Assembly (NCBI GenBank): GCA_029247265.1
Contig: JAQWLN010000216.1
Coordinates: 1 to 37,164, forward strand
DNA: 37,164 bases
Reading direction: 5' to 3'
Source of the DNA: Fuerstiella sp.
GTDB lineage: Bacteria > Planctomycetota > Planctomycetia > Planctomycetales > Planctomycetaceae
Below are positions 23,526 to 31,800 of this stretch, in pieces. The position numbers and the translations under genes are program-made. Numbering within the stretch: position 1 is the first letter of the stretch; each line of letters opens with the position of its first letter. The notes below the pieces were generated by a model. The model did not search any database, was not told the DNA's origin, and saw only the letters and a program-made list of their open reading frames with translations.

Positions 23526-25199
23526 ATGACCACGGCAATTTCTTTTGTTTTCTTTACTGGTCTGGTCGCTGTTGTCGCCTGGATGAGAACACACAACGAC
23601 GACCAGGAAACGTCAAGCGGCTACTTTCTGGCCGGTCGCAGTTTGTCGTGGTTTGTCGTCGGTGGTTCCCTGTTGCTGACGAATCTATCGACTGAACAAC
23701 TGGTCGGACTGAACGGTGGTGCCTATCGGAACGGCATGGTCGTCATGGCCTGGGAAGTCTGGTCTGCCCTGTCGATCATTTTGATGGCCGTGGTGTTTTT
23801 GCCCCGCTACCTGAAAAGCGGTATCACGACAATTCCTCAGTTCCTTGACTTGCGCTACGGCCCGCAAACAAGAACATTTACATCCGTCATCTTCCTGGCG
23901 TCGATCGTGCTGAACGTACTGCCGTTCGTGCTGCTTACGGGCGCCGAATTCATGATTTCGGTGTTTGACGTCCCGTCCATCATTGGCACGACGAACATGA
24001 CCGTTAACCGTGCTGTGGTATGCAGCCTGCTGGCCGTTGTTGGTGGATGTTATGCGGTGTTCGGAGGCCTGAAAGCTGTGGCTGTATCTGATACCGTCAA
24101 CGGCGTCGGCCTGGTGATCGGAGGACTGTTGATTCCCATCCTGGGCCTCAGCTATATAGGCAGCGGCAGTCTGGCATCCGGCGTCACATTGCTTACCGAT
24201 ACATATCCGGAACGACTGTCGTCACTGGGCGACCGAAATTCAGATATTCCGTGGGAGACGCTGCTGACGGGAATGACGCTGATCACAACCTATTACTGGT
24301 GTACGAATCAGGGAATCGTGCAGCGCACGCTGGCGTCAAAGAATCTGGCAGAAGGGCAGAAGGGAGTGCTGTTCGCCGCGTTCATGAAACTGGCTGGCCC
24401 TCTGTATCTGGTACTGCCGGGAATCATCGCCTGGCACATCGCCTTCGGAACAAACCAGCCACCGCCGGCGGGTGCCGATGCAGCATACGGATATCTGGTC
24501 AATCTGGTGCTGCCGGAATGGGCTGTGGGCTTCTTCGCCGCCACGATCTTCGGAGCCATCCTGAGTTCCTTCAACAGCTTTCTGAACAGCGGCTGCACAC
24601 TGTTCAGCCTTGACCTTTACAAAGGTGTCATCAACAAAGAAGCCGAGGACCGTCAGGTGGTCCGAACCGGCAAGTTGTTCGGAATCGTCATGGTCCCGGT
24701 CAGTGTTGTACTGGCGCTGGTGCTTTCGCCCTTCGCGGAAACAGGCCTCTTTAACCTGATGAAGTCGATTGCGGCTGTGTTGAACATCCCGTTGCTGGCG
24801 ATCGTCTTCATGGGCATTATCAGTAAGAAAACACCTTCGGTGGCCGCGAATTTCGCACTGCTCGCCGGCATTATATTTCAGTCGATCTTTGGAATTTATC
24901 TGGGCAACACACTGTTTGGCATCGAAATGCACTGGCTGCATCTGGCCGCTGTCAACTTCCTGTTTCTTGTCATCGTGATGACGGCTATACGTTTCATCCG
25001 CCCCTTGACGGAGCCATTCGTTCAGAAGTATTCAGAAGATGTCGACATCACGCCGTGGGCACTGGCAAAACCTCTGGGGCTGACGATTGTGATTCTGATC
25101 ACGGCCATGTATCTGGGAATGTGGGCGAAATTCGGCATCACACCGGGCGCACAACTGGCTGACGAGTACGAACAACTGCATCCACCGGCGGCAGAATAA
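23526..25199 (+). CDS. Sodium:solute symporter (SSS/SLC5 family)
   Basis: A 557-residue integral membrane protein with about 14 hydrophobic helices, in the length range of SGLT-like symporters. SSS hallmarks: a first helix starting at residue 5, SGYFLAGRSLSWFVVGGSLL, STEQLVGLNGGAYRNGM, SGITTIPQFLDLRYG, VVGGCYAVFGGLKAVAVSDT, and FFAATIFGAILSSFNSFLNS, where Ser/Thr residues of the Na+ site are expected. LNSGCTLFSLDLYK and ending polar residues follow. It couples Na+ entry to uptake of a solute, plausibly a sugar given the polysaccharide-degrading genes nearby, but this is inference. The ATG at 23526 has no strong ribosome site. It is a single + strand gene between two minus-strand groups. Confidence 0.92.
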   Translation: MTTAISFVFFTGLVAVVAWMRTHNDDQETSSGYFLAGRSLSWFVVGGSLLLTNLSTEQLVGLNGGAYRNGMVVMAWEVWSALSIILMAVVFLPRYLKSGITTIPQFLDLRYGPQTRTFTSVIFLASIVLNVLPFVLLTGAEFMISVFDVPSIIGTTNMTVNRAVVCSLLAVVGGCYAVFGGLKAVAVSDTVNGVGLVIGGLLIPILGLSYIGSGSLASGVTLLTDTYPERLSSLGDRNSDIPWETLLTGMTLITTYYWCTNQGIVQRTLASKNLAEGQKGVLFAAFMKLAGPLYLVLPGIIAWHIAFGTNQPPPAGADAAYGYLVNLVLPEWAVGFFAATIFGAILSSFNSFLNSGCTLFSLDLYKGVINKEAEDRQVVRTGKLFGIVMVPVSVVLALVLSPFAETGLFNLMKSIAAVLNIPLLAIVFMGIISKKTPSVAANFALLAGIIFQSIFGIYLGNTLFGIEMHWLHLAAVNFLFLVIVMTAIRFIRPLTEPFVQKYSEDVDITPWALAKPLGLTIVILITAMYLGMWAKFGITPGAQLADEYEQLHPPAAE

Positions 25200-25342
25200 T
25201 TCGTATCACATGGCCCGGTCGGTACCCGCGTGAAACTTCTGACACGATTTCGCGACCGTTGAACTGCGAGAGCAACGCCCCGCATTGCGTGAGCCGAAAT
25301 CGAGGCCCGATTGGCAACGCGGTTAAACGAAGCAGGCAGGGA

Positions 25343-25359
25343 GTGTGCCTGCACGCACC
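25343..25359. repeat. GTGCGTGC-type palindromic repeat, copy 3 (divergent)
   Basis: GTGTGCCTGCACGCACC resembles copy 1 at 2681-2698 (shared GTGC-N2-GCACGCACC core with two differences). It lies in the gap after the symporter gene, 28 nt before the 84-bp repeat. Confidence 0.35.
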
Positions 25360-25386
25360 CTGCGTAGCGAAAGCGGGTGCTACAGC

Positions 25387-25470
25387 GTTTCACGCTGCCT
25401 TGTGGCCTCGAAGAACGATTTCCAGTAGCAGTTTCGTTGCTCCCGCGAGCGAGTATCGTTCACGACAATA
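25387..25470 (+). repeat. 84-bp interspersed element, copy A
   Basis: This segment aligns without gaps over 84 nt to 34807-34890, with about three quarters identical positions by eye (best blocks: GTTTCACG, CGAAGAACG, AGCAGTTTCGT, TCCGACAATA or CACGACAATA at the end). It lies between the symporter stop and the 3' end of the exbD gene, outside any gene. Confidence 0.65.
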
Positions 25471-25481
25471 AGTAAATTGCT

Positions 25482-25988
25482 CTAGTTCTCTTCCCGGATC
25501 GGGGCGAACTTAATGCGGCTGATGTAGCGGACCATTTTCCCGTCCACCATCTTGCCGGAACACGCACTGATGGCCTCGATGATATTCTTGTAATGCAGGC
25601 CGAAGTCAGGATCGATTTCCACCTCCTGTTTCTCAAGAGCCTCGGGGCCGGCGGCCTTCAACGCATTGACGGACTTGAAGATCTCAAGGTTCAACCGCTG
25701 AAATGCAGTTGAATCATTACCCATCGGCTGACCGTTGAACAACAACTGAGACAGTGCACCAGTGGCAGGGTCGGCCTCCATGCGCACCTTGAACGGTGGC
25801 AGATCGGGATCGGTGACGGACGACGTCTGCGGAGCACCCAATGGCATGTTGATGTCAAAATCACCTTCGGGTTCAATGATCTTGAGCGTCAGCATGAAGA
25901 AGATCAACAGCTGGAAAACCACGTCAATCATAGGTGCCATCTGCACCTCGATTTTTTCGCCGCCTTCGTTCCGGTTGCGAATCTTCAT
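25482..25988 (-). CDS. exbD: ExbD/TolR-type biopolymer transport protein (second copy)
   Basis: A 168-residue ExbD/TolR protein: a short cytoplasmic N-terminus, one membrane helix (VVFQLLIFFMLTLKII), and a periplasmic domain. The helix begins with APMIDVVFQL, containing the conserved Asp22 that carries protons in ExbB/ExbD motors. The periplasmic part includes EIDPDFGLHYKNIIEAISAC and is somewhat longer than classical ExbD. Its ATG overlaps the stop of the upstream exbD by 4 nt (ATGA), so translation is coupled. It is the last gene of the TPR/TolQ/ExbD operon. It works with TolQ/ExbB to turn the proton gradient into force on an envelope partner; that partner here may be the TPR proteins rather than TonB (inference). 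Confidence 0.92.
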   Translation of the reverse strand: MKIRNRNEGGEKIEVQMAPMIDVVFQLLIFFMLTLKIIEPEGDFDINMPLGAPQTSSVTDPDLPPFKVRMEADPATGALSQLLFNGQPMGNDSTAFQRLNLEIFKSVNALKAAGPEALEKQEVEIDPDFGLHYKNIIEAISACSGKMVDGKMVRYISRIKFAPIREEN

Positions 25989-26464
25989 GGACTCACCTTC
26001 TGTGTTGCCTTGAGTGCGAACCGTTGAAACTCAATTCCTTCTTCCTGACACTTTTGAATCAGCGTCTGGACAAGGCCGGACTGAACCTCCCGATCCGCCC
26101 GAATCTCTACGGTCACATCTTCCAGAGGAGTGCCGATTGTCTGGTAGAACTGAGCTTCCTGCCGCAAACGATTCGAACTGTTGGCCACTTCGATCTGTTC
26201 GTCGCCGAAGAAAATATAGGGCGTTCTGTCGATGATCTCGCCCTGCTTATCCTTCAGAAACCCCACGTTCAGTGTGAATGCATCGTCACGTTTCACTTCC
26301 GGTGGTTTGGCCAGCTGATTCTTGGGCAATGTCACTCGTTCGTCAGCCTGTTGCTGCTCGAAGTTGGAAATCACCATAAAAAAAGCAATCAACTGGAACA
26401 CGATGTCGATCATGGGCGTCATGTCGACATCGGGAGCGTTGGAGCCGGATGACTTGATTTTCAT
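25985..26464 (-). CDS. exbD: ExbD/TolR-type biopolymer transport protein (first copy)
   Basis: A 159-residue ExbD/TolR protein with the hallmark VDMTPMIDIVFQLIAFFMVI: conserved Asp20 at the start of the single membrane helix. The periplasmic region contains VEIRADREVQSGLVQTLIQK, the usual ExbD strand-helix element. It differs clearly from the second copy, so the pair probably forms a heteromeric plug in the TolQ pentamer, or each has its own partner. GGAG precedes the ATG by about 10 nt. The tolQ-like gene ends 114 nt upstream; the other exbD overlaps its 3' end by 4 nt. No tonB or TonB-dependent receptor gene is in the window. Confidence 0.92.
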   Translation of the reverse strand: MKIKSSGSNAPDVDMTPMIDIVFQLIAFFMVISNFEQQQADERVTLPKNQLAKPPEVKRDDAFTLNVGFLKDKQGEIIDRTPYIFFGDEQIEVANSSNRLRQEAQFYQTIGTPLEDVTVEIRADREVQSGLVQTLIQKCQEEGIEFQRFALKATQKVSP

Positions 26465-26578
26465 GGGAATGATACTCCGGTCTTAAGACCCGACGGAGGA
26501 CACCGACTCACGTTCGCAAGTTGCCTGCGTCTTCGCCGGGGCTTTAAACGACACGCTGCGGATTCAAATCGAGTGTCG

Positions 26579-27454
26579 TCAGGCAGGCTTCGTGCTGGAT
26601 CCACTGGCTCCACCTTTGCCGACAGCAGCGAAACGACTCATCAGGCCTTCGCTCACCATGCCGATTTCCAGAACCAGTCGCTGAATGCGGTTCTTCAGGA
26701 TGCTGTAGAAGACCATCGCAGGAATGGCGATGCCCAGACCAATCAGCGTTGTGAACAGTGCCGTGGAAATCCCTTCGGCCAGTTCACTGGGTTTCGGTGA
26801 AACGGCAGACGACGCAATCTTGTCAAACGACGCGATCATCCCCTGAACAGTTCCCATAAGCCCCAGCATCGGAGCCACTGTACCGATGAGTGCCAGGAAA
26901 CTGAGTCGGTGTTCGAGAGCCATGTTTTCGTCTTCGCCGGCTTCCTGCATTCCTTCCACAGCTTCCGGATAGCCACGGCTGAGTCGTCCCATGCCGGAAG
27001 CGAGAACACGCGCCACGAACGAATCGTCGTTGCGGGCAATCTCGTAGGCTCCCTGAAAGTCCTTACCGTTCAGCTTCTGTTCGAATTCTTCGACAAAGTC
27101 GTTGGGCAGCAGAACGTCACGGCGAACCTGCAGCAGGTTCATCATGATCAGGGCCACCATCACAAAGGACAATGCCGCAAAGACCAGCATCCAGAACCAG
27201 CCAAGGGCATCGATCATCCAGGTCAGAAAGTTTCTGCTCTGCACGGGAGCGTCGGCGGCAGGTGCCGCCGCACCACCGTCACCGGCATCAGCCGGTGGTG
27301 GTGGTGCGGCCGCCGGTTCTTCATCCTGAGCCACAGCCGATGACGACATTCCGGCAAGCGGAATCGCCGAAACGACAACGGTCAGTGCCAGCAGAAATAC
27401 TCCCCAGCTCCGCAGGGATCGATGCCGCGATACTCGTTCAGAAAGACTCAGCAT
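26579..27454 (-). CDS. MotA/TolQ/ExbB proton channel family protein
   Basis: A 291-residue proton-channel subunit. It has an N-terminal signal-like helix (SWGVFLLALTVVVSAIPLAG), then a Pro/Ala/Gly-rich acidic linker (about residues 43-72), which is common in planctomycete homologues and absent from E. coli TolQ. The MotA/TolQ/ExbB domain follows: first helix around residues 82-108, a cytoplasmic loop containing GYPEAVEGMQEAGEDENMAL, then FLALIGTVAPMLGLMGTVQG and STALFTTLIGLGIAIPAMVF, the two conserved helices that line the channel. GGAG lies about 10 nt before the ATG. Two exbD genes follow and two repeat proteins precede it on the same strand. Likely a motor stator powering an envelope complex. 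Confidence 0.93.
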   Translation of the reverse strand: MLSLSERVSRHRSLRSWGVFLLALTVVVSAIPLAGMSSSAVAQDEEPAAAPPPPADAGDGGAAAPAADAPVQSRNFLTWMIDALGWFWMLVFAALSFVMVALIMMNLLQVRRDVLLPNDFVEEFEQKLNGKDFQGAYEIARNDDSFVARVLASGMGRLSRGYPEAVEGMQEAGEDENMALEHRLSFLALIGTVAPMLGLMGTVQGMIASFDKIASSAVSPKPSELAEGISTALFTTLIGLGIAIPAMVFYSILKNRIQRLVLEIGMVSEGLMSRFAAVGKGGASGSSTKPA

Positions 27455-27641
27455 GTTTAGTTATCTCCGGATTATCAGATTTACGCTGCTCGGTCAGCGG
27501 CGACTGCGTATCAAACGATTGAAAAGGAATGTAGCCGGTCAGGTTAGCAGAGTCATCCAATTTGCCCGTCCCGCCGCAAATGTCTTGTGATTTTCCGCTC
27601 GCCAAATCGACATAATAAGAATTGCCGTGGTGGCACGACCT

Positions 27642-27667
27642 CCAGTTCAGCGATGCAGCTGAACTGG
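27642..27667 (-). promoter_or_regulatory. Intra-operon stem-loop upstream of tolQ-like gene
   Basis: CCAGTTCAGC-GATGCA-GCTGAACTGG is a perfect 10-bp stem with a 6-nt loop in the 251-nt gap between the repeat-protein gene and the TolQ gene. No T-run follows, so it is more likely an RNA processing or stability element than a terminator. Confidence 0.45.
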
Positions 27668-27705
27668 CAAGCCCCTCCAGCCCGGCACATGGTCCACAGG
27701 GCGAC

Positions 27706-28767
27706 CTATCCACCACTCTGTTTGGCCCACTGACTGTTTGGATAGCGTTCGGCCAGACGTGCAGAGGCATCGACAGCTCGATCCTGATGACCACCAGGCC
27801 CCCACAGCTGGGATAGTCGCAGCAGTGCCTCCGCATGCTGAGCCGGTTCGCCGGAATACAAAACGTCGACGTGCAGATAGGCCATCAATGCCGCTTTTTG
27901 CCGTTTTTGCTGACGAAGACAATCGCCCTTGCGGACCCACGCTTCAGCCAGAGTACGAGTTTCGGTAGGCGGCGCTTTTTCGATGACCTCTTCCAGAGTC
28001 GTGATGGCATCATCCAGACTGCTCTGCTGTTTCAGACACATCGCTCGCCCCAGCAACCCGTCGTTCATAGCGGCAGTCGCCGATTCGTCACCCTGGCTTT
28101 TCTGAATGACATCATCAAAGGACTGCAGGGCACCAGAGGCGTCATCGGCAATCAGCAGCAGACGTCCCTTATCAACACCGGCCTGCAGCTGAAACCCCTT
28201 GACAGAAGACGCCTGCACTTCATCCAGCAGCAACTTGCCTGCATCCGTCTCTCCGCCCAGAGCATGGATCGACGCCTGCAGCAGAGTCGCTTCCAGATAC
28301 CGAAAGTTATCTTTGTTGGCGGTGCGGAATTTTTCCAGTGACTCCTTCGCTGCGTCGACTTTTGAAAGATCCGTCAATGCCTGTTTGCCAAGCACGCGTG
28401 CGATCATGAATTCGAGATCCGTCTTCAGTCGCTTGTCGCCTCCGGTATAAGCACTCTGCACCTCTTTGAAACGCGTCAACGCCACTTCAAAGGCACCACT
28501 TCGTTCGTTGGTGCGCGCGGGGTTGAGTTCCAGAGGTTCCTTGTCGAAACGAACGCCCTTCAGATTTGACACGGAAATCGTGATTTCCTCACCGTTCGTT
28601 CGCTTCAGCACGATCTCGTTCAGACGCATGCTGGTAATTTCACCACGCAGCTGAGTGTTGTCGCTGCGGCGGGTCACGATGTCGACTGCGAACACGGAGT
28701 GCGCCGACGCAGTCACCAGCAGGGCAGCTGTCAGCATCGTTTTGGAAATATTGAAATCTATACCCAT
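27706..28767 (-). CDS. Exported TPR-like repeat protein of the TolQ/ExbD operon
   Basis: A 353-residue exported protein. AAGG lies 9 nt before ATG 28767, and a signal peptide follows (KTMLTAALLVTASAHSVFA). Residues ~28-75 form a small beta region (VTRRSDNTQLRGEITSMRLN, EIVLKRTNGEEITISVSNLK) seen in other planctomycete exported proteins. The rest is helical and repeat-like: ALTRFKEVQSAYTGGDKR, TAAMNDGLLGRAMCLKQQSS, LDDAITTLEEVIEKAP and AEALLRLSQLWGPGG have TPR spacing. It sits between the giant TPR gene (65 nt upstream) and tolQ (251 nt downstream). It probably forms a periplasmic scaffold that couples the TolQ/ExbD motor to another component; this is inference from the operon. Confidence 0.8.
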   Translation of the reverse strand: MGIDFNISKTMLTAALLVTASAHSVFAVDIVTRRSDNTQLRGEITSMRLNEIVLKRTNGEEITISVSNLKGVRFDKEPLELNPARTNERSGAFEVALTRFKEVQSAYTGGDKRLKTDLEFMIARVLGKQALTDLSKVDAAKESLEKFRTANKDNFRYLEATLLQASIHALGGETDAGKLLLDEVQASSVKGFQLQAGVDKGRLLLIADDASGALQSFDDVIQKSQGDESATAAMNDGLLGRAMCLKQQSSLDDAITTLEEVIEKAPPTETRTLAEAWVRKGDCLRQQKRQKAALMAYLHVDVLYSGEPAQHAEALLRLSQLWGPGGHQDRAVDASARLAERYPNSQWAKQSGG

Positions 28768-28832
28768 TTCGGAACACCTTGTTGTTTCGTGAAACTACGC
28801 TAAACGTGTTATCTGAACCACACCGTGAGGAC

Positions 28833-31800
28833 TTACTCGGTCGGCGGCTGTGGTGATCGTTTTCGGACCTTCTTCTTTGGTACTGCCGCAGAATCCGAAG
28901 CGACACTTTTCTTCACCCGTTTGACTGCCTTTTTCTTTGGCGCGGCCGCTTCTCCACCTTCTCCTTTGGTGGCGGCTGCGGCAGCTGCACGTACTTTAGC
29001 GGCCTTGGCGGCCTTATATCGGGCAGCTTCTTCGGGCGTCAGTACCCGCTTCTTCTTCGCCGGACGCTGCGTGGGATCAGTCGCGGATTGTGAGCCTGCT
29101 TTAGACGCAACTTTCTTCTTTCGCGGCGGTGCAGCCACGGCAGCTCCGGTGGCCGCCCCAGCCGCTTCCAGTGCTCCGAAGTCAGGAGCACCACCAGTGT
29201 CGCCCCCCCCTGCACCGCGTGGAGGTGTAAATGAACCAACCCCGGGCTGAAGAGCAGGTCGTCGCCGCTGTAGTGGTTTACTCATCAGTTTGTAGAAGGC
29301 AAACCCGCCACCCGCCGCCAGTGCCAGCAAGACGATTACGACAATCAGGCTGGTCCCTTCAGCTGGCGGTGCAACGGATTCAGTGGTCTGCTGCTGTTCG
29401 GCCTCATCCACACCCTCCGTCTCTTCCTGAGCCATCAGGACCTCCGGGGCACTCGGTCTTTCCAGCGGAGTCTGCGGCTGCCCAAGTGCCAGTTGAGTAT
29501 CCTGATACAACTTATCGAACTTCCCGAACCAGGCGTCATCAAGATCAGTGAACACCTGAATAAAAATGGTGATCTCCGCCAGACCGGACTTCAGCTGCAC
29601 GTCGCCATCGGACGCTTCGGTTTTTGCGTAGCGGAAGCGACTGTTCACATATTCGAAACGAGCTTCCAGAAAACGCTCTTTCAACTGCTCCCAGTCCGCA
29701 GAACTCTGCCGTGCCTGAAGCTTGCGGGTGATGCCCGACCAGCCCCAGATCGATTTTTCACCCTTAGCATTTTCTACGCCTTCAATGGCCGCCAGCAGTT
29801 TGTCCGGCTGACCACCCTCGGCGGCCCCCCAGTCGGACAGCGTATGAGCCGCCTCAAACTGAACATCAAGTGACAGAGGCGTTTCGTTCAGAATGGACTG
29901 AGCCAGACTGACACCTTCTTCGAACTGTCCCTGAGCACGGCTGCAACGAACAATTCTGAGTTTAACAGCGATAACACTGCCGCCCTCGGCCAGGTTGCGG
30001 TCCAGAATATCTTGGTACGCCGCGTGCGCTTTCTGGAAGTAGCCGGACGCAGCAACGACGTCTTCCTGAGTGCCCTGCCCCAGCCCAAAATAAGTCTCGC
30101 CGATCCAGACCAGCGAGTTGTAATCCATGTTCTCGCGATTCTCACTGACTTTGCCGAGAAACTGTTCAAACGATTTTCGCGTGGTCGCCAGCTGCTCAGC
30201 TTCTCCGGCGGCCTTCAGACGCTTTAGCTCTTCCTGCAGTTCCTGTCCCAACTGCGTGTAAACGGCCGCCGTATCCTGACCACCGACAGCTTCCAGCTTG
30301 TTCATCGTCTGCAGCGCTTCAGCCACTTTCTGAGTGCCTACGTAGGCTCGCAGAAGAAGACGGTAGGCCTGACCGGCAAACGCACTGCTGGTAATGCCGG
30401 TTTCGGGCCGAGCCTGCCCCTTGGCCACTTCCAGAAGTTTCAGTACGGAATTGGCTCCGCCCGCATTCAATCGTTTGATCGTTTCCGCGAATTGTCCGTT
30501 CATGTTGTTGATCGTGGCCAGCGACACTTCAGCGGCCGCGATTTCCGGAGTCGGATTCGCGTTGGCACCCAGCTTCGCTCGCGCAGCAGTAATACCTTCC
30601 AGCATCAGCCCGGCAGCATCGGTCTTCCACTTTTTGACCGTTTCCTCATCTTTCTCTGGTTGTACTCCGGATTCGATATCCGACATCGCCATGACCCACG
30701 CCAGCCAGTAGGACTGACCGGCCTGCATACGTGCCGAACCATATTCTGAATAATCACTGGGTACGGTCAGGTACGTGTTCGCGGCATTCAGCGGTTCATT
30801 CAGGTCACGGTAAACCTGCCCCAGACGAATGCGAGCCTCGTTGCCGCGAGCCGACTGCGGATACTGTTCCACAATCAGTTCGCAGATCCCTTTCAACAGA
30901 TCCAATTCAAATTTCTTGTCCGTGCCGGCATCGTTAAATGCCTGCACGGCGGCTTCGATCGCAATCTCTGTCGCACTAAGCGCCGAATCAGGATCGTTCA
31001 ATCGATCCGTCGTCATGCAATATTGTGCCAGAATGATGGCGTCGAAACTTTTTCGCTGCCGCATGTAAACGTAACTCAGCAGATACCGGGCCTGTGCGAC
31101 AGCTTTCGTGTCTGTCTTCTCATCCCGCAGACTCAGGGCCAGAGCGAATAACCGACCAACTTCGTTCAGCTGAAAATCTATCGCCTGTCTTGCTTTCTGC
31201 TTTTCTTCGCTGGATTTCGCCTTTTGCAGGACTTCGTTCAACCCTTTCAACTGGCTGACCATGCCGCGAGCACGTTCGAATGCCGTATCGAAGTCTTTCG
31301 GCACGGCATCTTTTTCGCCGAGTTCCGCGTTCAGCCGACGGCCCATTGCCACTGCAGGCTCGCGGTACGGTCCGGGAAAACGAGCCACCTGTTTGGAATC
31401 CGTCAACGCCTGACGCAGCATCGTATTTCGCAATCTTGCTTCGATAGCCCGGTCCTGACCGAGCTTTTCTTCGGCGATGGATTTCTCCCAAAGGATGCCC
31501 AGACCGATTTCGGAAAAGACTCGGGTACGATTCGACTTATCCTTCAACCACACCTCAGCTTCCTGAAGCACCAGCTGAAAGTCGTTCTTCTTTTCGTGGT
31601 TCAGACAGATCAGCCGATACTGCAAAGCAATGGACTTCAGCAACTGAACACTGGGATGGTCCGACTTGTGACTCAGCATTTCGTTGTAGATGCCCAGAGC
31701 CCTGTTCAGATCATCCTGTTCCTGAAAACACTTGCCCATCATCAGTCGCGACTGGAGCCCGATGGGATTGCTGCGACGAGCCGTATGAATGGCTTCGAAT

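Noticed and set aside
27438..27836. 132-codon minus-strand frame between the TPR gene and tolQ
   Set aside because: Overlaps both genes in another frame, starts inside the TPR coding region and includes the 27642-27667 hairpin.
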